Counted from the stretch's first letter, positions 17,167 to 25,868 are shown. The stretch is 42,417 bases of DNA from Dokdonella_A sp966248875 (GCA_966248875.1 CBINBI010000024.1:1-42417); one strand, 5' to 3'. A program made the numbers and translations. Notes: generated by a model from the sequence alone, not told the origin.

Positions 17167-18606
17167 TCAGCGCACCCATTCACCCTCTAGCGGCGTCGCC
17201 TCGCGCAGCTCGAGTCGCCCGAGCATGTCGAGGCCCGCGTAGAACCGCCACGGATCGCCGTCTCCGACTGAGAGCGCGATGTGGCCGGCGTCGAATCCCT
17301 GCAGCGCGGCGTCGAAGCTCTGCCAGCGGCCGTCGATCCAGGCTTGCACCCAGGCGTGCGGGACGAACACGCGATCCTTGCCGGCGAAACCCGGCGCGTA
17401 CGCGAGTCCGTCCACGACGCGCGTCGCGATGCCGAGCGAGCGGCCGAGCGCCGCAAGGAGCACGGCGTGCTCGGTGCAGTCGCCTTCGGGCTTGCGCACG
17501 ACTTCGAGCGCCGAGGCATAGCCGACGCCGAGCGTCTTGGTGCGGATGTAGCTGCGCACGAAGGCTTCGAGCCGCCGCATCTGCTCCGCTGGATCGCGTG
17601 CCCCGGCTGCGGCCTTGCGCGCGAGCGCGGCGACCTCGGGTGCGGTGCTCTGCAGCCAGTCGTTCGGCGCGTAGTCGGCCGAAGCCGGTGCTGCCTCGCC
17701 GTCGGGCGTGGGTAACGGCGCGACTTCGACGACGAGCGTGCCGTCTCTCGCGGCGACCTGCTGCTCGCCGGTCTCGGGCAGGCGGAGCGCTGCGCCGCCA
17801 TCGCTCGGTGCCAGCACGTAGCGCATGCCGCGGCCGAGCTCCGCCTGTGTCAGTGCTCGCGGAGAGGCCATCAGCGTGCGATCGAAGATGTCGGTGCCCT
17901 GGTTCGGCGCCGTCGCGCAGGCGCGGTCACAGGCGAGCAGCACCAGCTCCACGCCGATCACCGGCATGGTCAGCTTGTGCACGGTCTGCTCGGCGTCCAC
18001 CCAGAGCCGGCTTTTGACCGGCGTGCCGCCCAGCGAGATCGTCTGGTCCAAGACGCTCAGCGTCTTCGTCCCGCCGGGAAGATCGACGGCCTGCGGCGCG
18101 CGCACCGTCGTCTCGATCTCGGCCGCATCGAGGCTCGACGGCTGGAACGCGAGCGCGCGGTAACGCGTGCCGGGAGCGAGTCCCGCGCGCAGCCCCACGA
18201 GCCGCAGGCCTTCCGGCAGCAGCGCCCCCGAAGGCCACGGAATTTCGCGCTGCTGCTCGGCGCCCGCGGTGCGCGTCTTCACGATCGCCTTGCCGTCGCG
18301 CACCGTGCCTTCGATCGTCGTCTCCCCGCCGGAAAGGCGCGACACGCTGGCGAACGCGAGCGGCTTGCCGTCGGGCGTCTCCTCGGTGGTTTCCCTGCTG
18401 GACAGGGCGACCGCCGTGCCGGCGCGCTCGATCGAGAGATCGAGCGTCTGCGTCGTCACGACGCGGCCGTCGCGCATCGTGCGCGTCGACTCGAACGAGC
18501 CGATCTTGCGCCCGTCGAGCAGCACGGTGAACCACTGGTCCTCGGGCGGCGCTGCGCGGGCAGCGAGCGGCAGCAGGACGAAGGCGATCAGCGCGATGCG
18601 AGACAT
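17167..18606 (-). CDS. Exported transglutaminase-like superfamily protein
   Basis: A 479-residue protein with a Sec signal (MSRIALIAFVLLPLAARA). About 300 residues of beta-rich sequence precede a transglutaminase-like domain with an intact triad: Cys377 in GDCTEHAVLLAAL, His417 in PHAWVQAWI and Asp432 in SFDAAL. These domains act as cysteine proteases or amide transferases; the periplasmic target is unknown. AGGGA lies seven bases before the chosen ATG; an in-frame ATG nine codons upstream would put charged residues before the signal. It is divergent from purT. Confidence 0.88.
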   Translation of the reverse strand: MSRIALIAFVLLPLAARAAPPEDQWFTVLLDGRKIGSFESTRTMRDGRVVTTQTLDLSIERAGTAVALSSRETTEETPDGKPLAFASVSRLSGGETTIEGTVRDGKAIVKTRTAGAEQQREIPWPSGALLPEGLRLVGLRAGLAPGTRYRALAFQPSSLDAAEIETTVRAPQAVDLPGGTKTLSVLDQTISLGGTPVKSRLWVDAEQTVHKLTMPVIGVELVLLACDRACATAPNQGTDIFDRTLMASPRALTQAELGRGMRYVLAPSDGGAALRLPETGEQQVAARDGTLVVEVAPLPTPDGEAAPASADYAPNDWLQSTAPEVAALARKAAAGARDPAEQMRRLEAFVRSYIRTKTLGVGYASALEVVRKPEGDCTEHAVLLAALGRSLGIATRVVDGLAYAPGFAGKDRVFVPHAWVQAWIDGRWQSFDAALQGFDAGHIALSVGDGDPWRFYAGLDMLGRLELREATPLEGEWVR

Positions 18607-18749
18607 GAGAGAATCCCTGTGGCGAAAGCGCATTGTGCCTCATGCGTCGGTGCGGATAGGGGTGCGACGGTGTTCGCCACGGCGTCGCAGGTCCGCGCAT
18701 CGCCGCGATCCCGGCGCAGGCCGCCTCTTTCCGGAGCTTCCTCGCGGAC

Positions 18750-19934
18750 ATGAAAAAACCCTTCGGCACGCCCGGCACCGACACCGCGATCCGCGTGCTG
18801 CTGCTCGGCAGCGGCGAGCTCGGCAAGGAAGTCGCGATCGAGCTGCAGCGATTCGCGATCGAGGTGATCGCGGTCGATCGCTATGCGAACGCACCGGCGA
18901 TGCAGGTCGCGCATCGCAGCCACGTCATCGACATGTTGAACGGCAGCGAGCTTACGCGCGTCATCGAGCTGGAGCAGCCCGATCTCGTCGTTCCGGAGAT
19001 CGAGGCGATCGCGACACCGACGCTGGTCGAGCTCGAACGCCAGGGACTGCGCGTGATTCCGACCGCGCGAGCGGCGTGGCTCACGATGAATCGCGAAGGC
19101 ATCCGCCGCCTGGCCGCCGAGGAGCTCGGCCTGCCGACCTCGCCCTACCGTTTCGTCGACACGCGGGCGGACTGTCACGCCGCGGTCGCGGCGCTGGGCC
19201 TGCCGTGCGTGATCAAGCCCGTGATGTCGAGCTCCGGCAAGGGGCAGAGCGTCGTGCGCGACGCGGCCGGTGTCGACACGGCGTGGGACTATGCGCAATC
19301 GGGCGGCAGGGCGGGGCAGGGCCGCTGCATCGTCGAAGGCTTCGTCGATTTCGATTACGAAATCACGCTGCTCACGGTGCGCCATGCCGGCGGAACCTCG
19401 TTCTGCGCGCCGATCGGTCATCGCCAGGAGGCGGGCGACTACCGCGAATCGTGGCAACCGCAGCCGATGAGCGCGGCGGCGCGGGCCGAAGCCGAGCGTC
19501 AGGCCGGCGCGATCACCGCTGCGCTCGGCGGCGCCGGCATCTTCGGCGTCGAGTTCTTCGTCAAGGGTGATGCCGTGATCTTCTCCGAAGTCAGCCCGCG
19601 CCCGCACGACACCGGGCTCGTCACGCTGATCTCGCAGGATCTCTCCGAGTTCGCGCTGCACGCGCGAGCGATCCTCGGCCTGCCGATTCCGCTGATACGC
19701 CAGCTCGGACCGTCGGCGTCGTGCGCGGTGCTCGCCGAAGGCAACGGCGACCGGCCGCGTTATCACGGCGTCGCCGACGCGCTCGCCGAACCCGATACGA
19801 TGCTGCGCCTATTCGGCAAGCCCGAAGTGCGCGGCCACCGGCGCATGGCGGTCACGTTGGCGCGCGATTCGGACATAGAGTCGGCGCGCGCGAAAGCGAG
19901 GCGCGCGGCGGCCAAGCTTTCGATACAACTTTGA
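18750..19934 (+). CDS. purT: Formate-dependent phosphoribosylglycinamide formyltransferase PurT
   Basis: A 394-residue ATP-grasp enzyme, matching E. coli PurT (392). It makes formyl-GAR from GAR, formate and ATP in purine synthesis. The N-terminal part has LLLGSGELGKEVAIELQR. The ATP-grasp core has KPVMSSSGKGQSVV and EVSPRPHDTGLVTL, and the C-terminus has LRLFGKPEVRGHRRMAV, all characteristic of PurT rather than PurK. It is encoded alone, divergent from the transglutaminase gene; no PurR-type box was seen in the 143-base gap. Confidence 0.97.
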   Translation: MKKPFGTPGTDTAIRVLLLGSGELGKEVAIELQRFAIEVIAVDRYANAPAMQVAHRSHVIDMLNGSELTRVIELEQPDLVVPEIEAIATPTLVELERQGLRVIPTARAAWLTMNREGIRRLAAEELGLPTSPYRFVDTRADCHAAVAALGLPCVIKPVMSSSGKGQSVVRDAAGVDTAWDYAQSGGRAGQGRCIVEGFVDFDYEITLLTVRHAGGTSFCAPIGHRQEAGDYRESWQPQPMSAAARAEAERQAGAITAALGGAGIFGVEFFVKGDAVIFSEVSPRPHDTGLVTLISQDLSEFALHARAILGLPIPLIRQLGPSASCAVLAEGNGDRPRYHGVADALAEPDTMLRLFGKPEVRGHRRMAVTLARDSDIESARAKARRAAAKLSIQL

Positions 19935-19961
19935 TCCACGCTCGATCCGCACGGAGCCTGC

Positions 19962-20228
19962 ATGCCCGACTCGCCGAACTACGCCGTGTTCCTGTTTCCG
20001 CAAGCGCTCGAGGCGCTCGGCGATCCGATCAAGCCGTACGTGCGGCAGGCGCCGATGGGCCCGCACATCGTCTGCAGCGAAATCGACGCGTCGGGCTCGT
20101 TCTTCGAAATGACGCTCTCCGGCGAGGGCGCGCAGGGCCAGCCGCTGACCCTCGAAATCATGGTGCCTGCCTCGATGGTGAAACTGGTCATGTCCATGCA
20201 CGGGGAGCACGAGATCGGGTTCGTGTGA
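19962..20228 (+). CDS. Small conserved-looking protein of unknown function
   Basis: An 88-residue soluble protein 27 bases downstream of purT, with CGGAG five bases before the ATG, so it is probably co-transcribed. There is no signal peptide or membrane helix. It starts MPDSPNYAVFLFPQALEALG and ends in MVKLVMSMHGEHEIGFV; the middle is strand-rich (FFEMTLSGEGAQGQPLTLEIMV). I do not recognise a family. Codon use matches the neighbours. Confidence 0.7.
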   Translation: MPDSPNYAVFLFPQALEALGDPIKPYVRQAPMGPHIVCSEIDASGSFFEMTLSGEGAQGQPLTLEIMVPASMVKLVMSMHGEHEIGFV

Positions 20229-20341
20229 CGGGCTTGCGGCGATCGCGAGCCCTGCCCGGCCGATGCGGGCTCCGTCATGCCTCGCCCCGCATTGCCCGAC
20301 GGAAAGGGCGGGCCGGCGTGCGCGGAACGCGCCGGGCAACG

Positions 20342-20477
20342 TTGCCTTAACGGTCGAAGAGGTATCCTTCCCCGCTAGCTCAGCCACGGCTCGTGGCTGC
20401 CCACCTCTTGGTTTCCTCGTGTGAAAGCGCGTGAAGCAGGCCGCTGCGGCCTGGGCGCGCCTCCGCGCGCAAGGAGG
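20342..20477 (+). promoter_or_regulatory. Structured leader: possible promoter, three stem-loops and a strong Shine-Dalgarno
   Basis: A possible promoter (TTGCCT at 20342, TATCCT at 20363, spacing 15) precedes a leader of about 110 bases. It holds three perfect stem-loops: 20381-20399 (8 bp, CAGCCACG/CGTGGCTG, loop GCT), 20437-20453 (7 bp, CAGGCCG/CGGCCTG, loop CTG) and 20455-20470 (6 bp, GCGCGC arms, loop CTCC). The last abuts AAGGAGG at 20471-20477, five bases before the ATG at 20483. None has a U-tail, so they are not terminators. Local GC richness makes short hairpins cheap; the series next to the ribosome site is what stands out. Confidence 0.4.
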
Positions 20478-20482
20478 ATGTC

Positions 20483-20830
20483 ATGTCATTCGACGTTGGA
20501 CTCGGCCGCTGCGCCGCGCTCACGGACGACTCCGTCACCGTGAAGCTCGACAGTGGCCTGGTCCGGAAATGGTTTCCGCTCGAGCCCTGGCGTCGCCCCG
20601 GAACGAGCCTGCTGAAGTTCGATCGCAGGCTGTGCAGCACGGAGCGGCCGCCGCAACTCGATCAGGAGACGTACATCAACAGCGCTTCGCTCCGGCGGAA
20701 GGCGATCGGTTCGCTCGACCTGGACGGAAGCGGCGCGAATCGGACGATCGTCGACCTGCGCGTCATTCTCGACGGCGTCGAGCCGATGCCCGCACCCGCG
20801 CCGAAGCCCAAGCCCGGCCGTCGTCGCTGA
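20483..20830 (+). CDS. Hypothetical protein upstream of RRM gene
   Basis: A 115-residue soluble protein of unrecognised family. The first part reads as short beta strands (ALTDDSVTVKLDSGLVRKWFPLEPWRRPG), the middle is DQETYINSASLRRKAIGSLDLDG, and the end is a Pro/Ala/Lys/Arg tail (MPAPAPKPKPGRRR) that could contact nucleic acid. It has one of the best ribosome sites in the window (AAGGAGG) after a stem-loop-rich leader. The gene for an RNA-binding RRM protein follows 28 bases later, suggesting a bicistronic unit. Confidence 0.7.
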   Translation: MSFDVGLGRCAALTDDSVTVKLDSGLVRKWFPLEPWRRPGTSLLKFDRRLCSTERPPQLDQETYINSASLRRKAIGSLDLDGSGANRTIVDLRVILDGVEPMPAPAPKPKPGRRR

Positions 20831-20858
20831 GGCGGCGCGCATTCCACAGGAGTAGATG

Positions 20859-21122
20859 ATGCTGACTTTGAGTGTCCGCGGACTGCCTCGATCGATGACC
20901 GAAGCCGTCCTGCGGGAGCTGTTCGAGCCTTTCGGGCGCGTGTTCGAAATGCGCATGGCGAAGGATCTCTTCAGCGGCGAGTGCAAGGGCTTCGCGGAAC
21001 TGAAGATGGAAGGGCATTCGGCACGGAATGCGATCGCGGCGTTGCACGGCACGTCGCAGGGCGGCGAAATGATCCGCGTCGCCCTGCACACGGAGCGCGG
21101 GCACGGGCGCAGGCGCCACTGA
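20859..21122 (+). CDS. RRM-type RNA-binding protein
   Basis: An 87-residue single RNA-recognition-motif protein. RNP2 is LTLSVRGL at the N-terminus and RNP1 is KGFAELKM; between them lies the helix TEAVLRELFEPFG. The usual betaalphabetabetaalphabeta order is complete, ending in MIRVALHTERGHGRRRH, a short basic tail. RNP1 has Phe in its middle but lacks the second aromatic. Bacterial RRM proteins bind single-stranded RNA, and several are cold-induced. AGGAG is six bases before this ATG; another ATG three bases earlier is possible. Confidence 0.88.
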   Translation: MLTLSVRGLPRSMTEAVLRELFEPFGRVFEMRMAKDLFSGECKGFAELKMEGHSARNAIAALHGTSQGGEMIRVALHTERGHGRRRH

Positions 21123-21341
21123 CCGGCTCGCGACCCCGGTCCGGGCCGTCGCGCGCAGGACGGAGAGGTCTTTCCGGGCGCGGACTCGCACGCGGCGTGT
21201 CAGCGCCCCGCGAGCCGGCCGTGCAGCACCTTCGCCGGCAGCGAGCGGTGACCTCGCCCGATTGACGCAACGGCGATATGGCTGTGCTCGCTGGCGGATT
21301 TCGCCGGGACGTCTGGAAAAGGATTCGCGGCGCTATCGCGT

Positions 21342-21367
21342 TATAGTTCCGCCCCGGTCGCGGGAGG
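21342..21367 (+). promoter_or_regulatory. Possible -10 element and Shine-Dalgarno for the KaiC-like gene
   Basis: TATAGT at 21342-21347 resembles a -10 element, though no convincing -35 was found. GGGAGG at 21362-21367 is eight bases before the TTG at 21376. Together they favour that TTG over an earlier in-frame TTG at 21262. Confidence 0.4.
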
Positions 21368-21375
21368 ACACTGCG

Positions 21376-22869
21376 TTGACGCCGACGAGCTATGACAACG
21401 ACCTTGCCTCGACCGGCATCGAAGGTCTCGACGACGTGCTTCAGGGCGGCCTGTCCCGCGGGCACCTGTTCCTGCTCGAAGGCGAGCCGGGCGCCGGGAA
21501 AACCACGATCGCGATCCAGTACCTGCTCGAAGGCAGCCGGTGCGGAGAGCGTTGTCTCTACATTTCGCTGTCGGAGACGGCGGACGAGCTGCGCAGGACG
21601 ATCGCATCTCACGGCTGGACGCTGCCCGACGATTTCACGATCCACGAGCTGCTGCCTCCCGAAGGCGCGCTCGCGCAGGATCAGCAGCAGAGCCTCCTGT
21701 ATTCCGCCGACCTCGAGCTCGGCGAGACGACCCGGCAGATCTTCGAGACCGTGAATCGCGTCCAGCCGGCGCGGCTGGTGCTCGACAGCCTTTCCGAGAT
21801 CCGGCTCCTCGCGCAGAGCTCGTTGCGCTACCGGCGCCAGATACTCGCCATCAAGCACTATTTCTCCAAACTGAAAGCGACGGTCCTGTTTCTCGACGAT
21901 CTCACCGCCGAGGCCGGCGACAAGACCGTGCACAGCATCGCGCACGGTGTGATCCGGCTCGAGGAAATCGCGCCGGGGTATGGGCCCGGCCGGCGACGGC
22001 TGCGGGTTTCGAAATACCGGGCACATCGCTACCGCGGCGGCTATCACGATTTCGCCATCGAGCGCGGCGGCGTGCGCGTGTATCCGCGCCTCGTCGCGCT
22101 CGAGCACCGCACGCGCTACGAGCGCGAACGGCTCTCGACCGGCAACCGTGCGTTCGACGCGCTGCTCGGCGGCGGTGTCGAGAAGGGTTCGAGCACGCTG
22201 ATCCTTGGCCCGGCGGGAACAGGCAAGTCGCTGATCGCCCTGGGCTTCGCGCTGGCCGCCATCGAGCGCGGCGAGAAAGTGGCCATCTTCGTCTTCGACG
22301 AGGAAATCGACCTGCTGCTGGATCGCACGCGCAATCTCGGCATGAACCTGGAGAAATTCGCGGACGACGGCCTGCTCTTCATCGAGCAGGTCGATGCCGC
22401 GCAGGTCACGCCGGGCGAGTTCGCGCACCGCGCGCGCAGCCTCGTCGACACGAACGGCATCACCGCGGTCATCATCGACAGCATCAACGGATACCGTGCC
22501 GCGATGCCGGAAGAGAGCTCGCTGATCCTGCACGTGCACGAGCTGCTGCAGTACCTCAACCGGCGCGGCGCGAGCACGTTCATGACCGTCGCCCAGCATG
22601 GCATCGTCGGCACGATGGAGGCGCCGGTCGACATCACCTATCTCGCCGACACGGTGATCCTGCTTCGCTATTTCGAGGCCAGCGGCGCGGTGCGCCGCGC
22701 CGTGTCGGTGGTCAAGAAGCGCGGCGGCGATCACGAGTCGACGATCCGCGAGTTCCGGATCGGAGCGGGCGGCGTGAGCCTCGGCGAGCCGTTGAGCGAA
22801 TTTACCGGCGTGCTCATGGGCACGCCGACGTTCATCGGCTCCTCGCTGCCGCCGACGAAGGGGAGCTAG
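21376..22869 (+). CDS. Double-domain KaiC-like (RAD55/RecA-type) ATPase
   Basis: A 497-residue protein with two KaiC/RecA modules. Module 1 has Walker A GEPGAGKT (36-43) and Walker B VLDS. Module 2 has Walker A GPAGTGKS (278-285) and Walker B VIIDS. The catalytic double glutamate is complete in module 2 (FDEE, 309-310), but module 1 has SLSE, keeping only one. Start is inferred as TTG with GGGAGG upstream. No kaiA or kaiB is present. The hybrid histidine kinase gene starts one base after the stop, so the two form a unit; this pairing suggests signalling rather than a cyanobacterial clock. Confidence 0.9.
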   Translation: MTPTSYDNDLASTGIEGLDDVLQGGLSRGHLFLLEGEPGAGKTTIAIQYLLEGSRCGERCLYISLSETADELRRTIASHGWTLPDDFTIHELLPPEGALAQDQQQSLLYSADLELGETTRQIFETVNRVQPARLVLDSLSEIRLLAQSSLRYRRQILAIKHYFSKLKATVLFLDDLTAEAGDKTVHSIAHGVIRLEEIAPGYGPGRRRLRVSKYRAHRYRGGYHDFAIERGGVRVYPRLVALEHRTRYERERLSTGNRAFDALLGGGVEKGSSTLILGPAGTGKSLIALGFALAAIERGEKVAIFVFDEEIDLLLDRTRNLGMNLEKFADDGLLFIEQVDAAQVTPGEFAHRARSLVDTNGITAVIIDSINGYRAAMPEESSLILHVHELLQYLNRRGASTFMTVAQHGIVGTMEAPVDITYLADTVILLRYFEASGAVRRAVSVVKKRGGDHESTIREFRIGAGGVSLGEPLSEFTGVLMGTPTFIGSSLPPTKGS

Positions 22870-22870
22870 C

Positions 22871-24577
22871 GTGCCTCGCGGCGGTCCCCTGTCCGAGCGA
22901 GCGCTCGTGCTCGCGCCGTTCGGGCGCGACGCACAGCTCGCGTCGATGATGCTGGAAGAGGCGGGCCATTCCGCCTTCATCTGCCGCACGATCGGCGAGC
23001 TCGCGCGCGAGATCCTGCACGGCGCCGGCTTCGCGATCGTCTCGCTCGAAGCGCTGATGGCTTCGGAGCTCGGCGCGCTCGCCGATGCGCTGGGACGACA
23101 GGAGCCGTGGTCCGACTTTCCCTTCCTCGTGCTCGCCACGCATGGGCAGGGCCTCGAGCGTCGGCTCATTCCCGAATCGCTGATGGAGCTGCTCGGCAAC
23201 GTCACGATCCTGGAACGGCCTTTTCATCCTTCGACCTTCGTCAGCTTCGCGACGACGAGCGTAAGGTCGCGCCGCCGGCAGTACGAGGCGCGATCGCATC
23301 TGCTCGAGCTCTCCGAGGGGCACGAGCGCATCGAACATGCGCTGCGCGAGCTCGCCGCCGAGCGAGCTGCCCTGACCGAGCTGACGCAGGAGCTCGAGCG
23401 GCGCGTCGAAAACCGCACGGCGGCTCTACGCGAGGAGGTGATCGCCCGCGAGCGCGCACAGGAGCAGCTTCTGCACGCGCAGAAGATGGAAAGTCTCGGT
23501 CAGCTCACCGGTGGCGTGGCCCACGATTTCAACAATCTGCTGATGGCGATCATGGCGAATCTGGAGATCCTTGATCACCGGTTCGACCCCGCGTCGGAAG
23601 AATCGGGCCTGATCCGCACCGCCTTGCAGGGCGCGGAGCGGGGTGCTGCGCTGACCCAGCGCATGCTCGCATTCGCGCGGCAGCAGGAGCTCGCGACCTG
23701 CAGCGCGAATGTTCACGAGCTCATCGCGAGTGCCCGCGAGCTGATCCGCCGTTCGATCGGTCCTCACGTCGTCCTGCACGACGAGGACATTTCGGCAGAG
23801 CTGCCGCCGGTCAAGGTCGATCCGGTCCAGTTCGAGCTTGCGATCCTCAATCTCGCGATCAACGCCCGCGACTCGATGCCGGATGGCGGACGCATCGAGC
23901 TGCGTGCCGGCATCGCGCGATTGCCTGCGTCGGCGACCGTCAGGGCGGGTTCGTATGTCTGGGTCGAGGTCGCCGATTCCGGCGGCGGCATGCCGCCCGA
24001 GACCGTCGCACGGGCGACCGATCCGTTCTTCTCGACGAAGCCGCCCGGCAAGGGCACCGGTCTCGGACTCTCGATGGTGCGCGGCTTCATCGAGCAGCTC
24101 GGCGGCACGCTCTCGATCACGAGCGAGGTGAACGTCGGCACGACGGTGCGCCTGTGGTTTCCGGAAGCGGATGAACCCGCGGTGCAGGACCTGCACCGCC
24201 CCGGGCTCGCGCCTTCGACGGTGGAGCAGGCCACGATCCTGCTCGTCGACGACGATTCGCTCATTGCGTCGAGCACAAAGATGCTTCTCGAGGCGATCGG
24301 GCACAGCGTCATCGACGTCGCCAGCGCGGAAAGCGCGATCGAGGTGCTCGAAAGGAACGCACCGGTCGATCTCGTGATGACGGACTACGCCATGCCGGGC
24401 ATGACCGGCCTGGAGCTGGCCACGTACATCCGGAGATTCCGTCCCGAGCTGCCCGTGCTGCTGGTCACTGGCTTCGCCGATCTTCCGAACGCGCCGCTGC
24501 CGAGCGTCGCGAGGCTTTCCAAGCCTTATCGCCAGGCGCAGCTCGAAGAGAAGCTTGCGACGTTGTTGGGGAAGTAG
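22871..24577 (+). CDS. Hybrid histidine kinase with degenerate N-terminal receiver
   Basis: A 568-residue cytoplasmic kinase starting at GTG. Residues 1-130 resemble a receiver fold without a phospho-acceptor, followed by a coiled coil (about 140-200). The HisKA box is GGVAHDFNNLL with His218. The ATPase part has N-box NLAINARDSMP, DSGGGMPP and GTGLGLSM. A C-terminal receiver has acidic DDD (460-462), phospho-acceptor Asp505 in MTDYAMPG, and the conserved Lys in RLSKPY. No membrane helix is present, so it senses an internal signal, plausibly through the KaiC-like partner encoded just before it. Confidence 0.93.
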   Translation: MPRGGPLSERALVLAPFGRDAQLASMMLEEAGHSAFICRTIGELAREILHGAGFAIVSLEALMASELGALADALGRQEPWSDFPFLVLATHGQGLERRLIPESLMELLGNVTILERPFHPSTFVSFATTSVRSRRRQYEARSHLLELSEGHERIEHALRELAAERAALTELTQELERRVENRTAALREEVIARERAQEQLLHAQKMESLGQLTGGVAHDFNNLLMAIMANLEILDHRFDPASEESGLIRTALQGAERGAALTQRMLAFARQQELATCSANVHELIASARELIRRSIGPHVVLHDEDISAELPPVKVDPVQFELAILNLAINARDSMPDGGRIELRAGIARLPASATVRAGSYVWVEVADSGGGMPPETVARATDPFFSTKPPGKGTGLGLSMVRGFIEQLGGTLSITSEVNVGTTVRLWFPEADEPAVQDLHRPGLAPSTVEQATILLVDDDSLIASSTKMLLEAIGHSVIDVASAESAIEVLERNAPVDLVMTDYAMPGMTGLELATYIRRFRPELPVLLVTGFADLPNAPLPSVARLSKPYRQAQLEEKLATLLGK

Positions 24578-24604
24578 GCGCCCGCAGCAGGCGAGCGCAG
24601 AGTA

Positions 24605-25306
24605 TCAGAGCGTGATCCACGCTCCGTTGCGCAGCACTTCGAGCGGACGGAAGCGCGCCTTGTAGTCCATCTTCGGATGGCCTTCGATCCAGAAGCCGAG
24701 ATAGACGTGCTCGAGCCCGCGCTCGCGCGCCAGGCGGAGCTGCGTCAGGATCGCGAACGTGCCGAGCGCACGCTCGGGCTGCGTGGTGTCGAAGTACGTG
24801 TAGACCGCGGAGAGCCCGCCGGCGCAGAAATCCGTGACCGCGACCCCGATCAGCCGGTGCGCCTCGCGGAATTCGATGAAGCGCGTCGGGCTCCACGAGG
24901 TGTACAGGAAGCGCGCGAAATCCTCCGGGCGCGCGTCGTCCATGCCGCCTCCCGGATGCCGCGACTGGAGGTAATGGCGATACAGCGCGAAATGCTCGTC
25001 GCTGTAGCCGGCCGGCACGATGCGGATCTCGACGCCGGCGTTGCGCGCCGCGCAACGACGCTGGCTGCGGTTCGGCCGGAAGCGCGCTGCCGGGACGCGG
25101 CAGGCGACGCAGGCCTTGCAGTTTGCGCAGTGCGGATAGTAGACGTGGCCGCCGGCGCGGCGATAGCCGCGCAGCACGGCGAGATCGTAGAGCTGCGGCA
25201 GTTGCGGCGCGCTGGGATCGATGACGAGATTCTGCGCGGTGCGCTCGGCGAAATAGCCGCAGGCGTGCGGCAGGGTCTGGAACAGGCGGACGACGTCCGA
25301 GCGCAT
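24605..25306 (-). CDS. bpt: Aspartate/glutamate leucyltransferase Bpt
   Basis: A 233-residue aminoacyl-tRNA-protein transferase, the usual Bpt length. It adds Leu to N-terminal Asp or Glu, marking proteins for ClpAP via the N-end rule. Family marks are CGYFAERTAQNLVIDP, the cysteine-rich HCANCKACVACRVP, RRAGGHVYYPHC, and the C-terminal YLGFWIEGHPKMDYKARFRPLE. Older annotations call it an arginyltransferase. It is convergent with the hybrid kinase gene, 27 bases apart, with no evident terminator. Confidence 0.94.
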   Translation of the reverse strand: MRSDVVRLFQTLPHACGYFAERTAQNLVIDPSAPQLPQLYDLAVLRGYRRAGGHVYYPHCANCKACVACRVPAARFRPNRSQRRCAARNAGVEIRIVPAGYSDEHFALYRHYLQSRHPGGGMDDARPEDFARFLYTSWSPTRFIEFREAHRLIGVAVTDFCAGGLSAVYTYFDTTQPERALGTFAILTQLRLARERGLEHVYLGFWIEGHPKMDYKARFRPLEVLRNGAWITL

Positions 25307-25395
25307 GATGCCCGCTTATTAGCGCGGCAACCCCCGTCTGTAAAGCTCGGCGTGGGTGGCACGCTCGAGGCCCGCGGTCGCGGCCTGCGAGGCCG

Positions 25396-25779
25396 TCAGC
25401 GCAGCTCGGTCAACGCGATCAGCGCGATGACGCCCGCGATCAGCGCGAATACGATGAGCTTGATCCGCACCGACACGCGCCGGTGCCGCGACGTGTCGCC
25501 GACGCTGCGGGCTGCGGCGAGCTCGTCGGCAAAACGCGTCGCGGGCTCGAGCCCCGCATCGCGCAGCACCTGGCGCGCCCGCGTCTGGTCCTCCGAGCGG
25601 ACGACCCACACCTGCGGCCAGGATTCGCGGTCGCCCTTCGCCGTGTAGCTGAAACGCTTCCAGTCCGAGCCCTGATACGCACGGCGGTTGCTGACCGTCG
25701 TCTGGATGCCGTGCTCGGCCATGAGCTGCACGACGCGCTCGATGTTGGCCTGGCGTGGCGATGTGTAGATCTGGCGCAT
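25396..25779 (-). CDS. DUF2007-domain protein with C-terminal membrane helix
   Basis: A 127-residue protein. The N-terminal 80 residues fit the small DUF2007 (putative signal-transducing) fold: MRQIYTSPRQANIERVVQLMAEHGIQTTVSN, then PQVWVVRSEDQTRARQVLRDAGL. A hydrophobic helix (KLIVFALIAGVIALIALTEL) ends the protein, so it should be tail-anchored in the inner membrane facing the cytoplasm. Relatives in Xanthomonas have been labelled pathogenicity-like proteins without firm function. It lies between tesB and bpt on the same strand. Confidence 0.8.
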   Translation of the reverse strand: MRQIYTSPRQANIERVVQLMAEHGIQTTVSNRRAYQGSDWKRFSYTAKGDRESWPQVWVVRSEDQTRARQVLRDAGLEPATRFADELAAARSVGDTSRHRRVSVRIKLIVFALIAGVIALIALTELR

Positions 25780-25868
25780 GGTCGGTGAGTCTTAGTGCAC
25801 GCCGCGAAGCGGTTTTCGTTTCCGGGCCGGAAGGGGCTTGATGTTCAGCGCGCGGGAGAACCGCGAGC

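Noticed and set aside
21262..21375. Earlier TTG start giving the KaiC-like protein 38 more residues
   Set aside because: The extra residues are Arg-rich and unlike KaiC N-termini, and a better ribosome site with a possible -10 precedes the later TTG.
20971..23205. Long minus-strand open frame opposite the RRM and KaiC-like genes
   Set aside because: It overlaps clear coding sequence on the other strand and has no motif or ribosome site.
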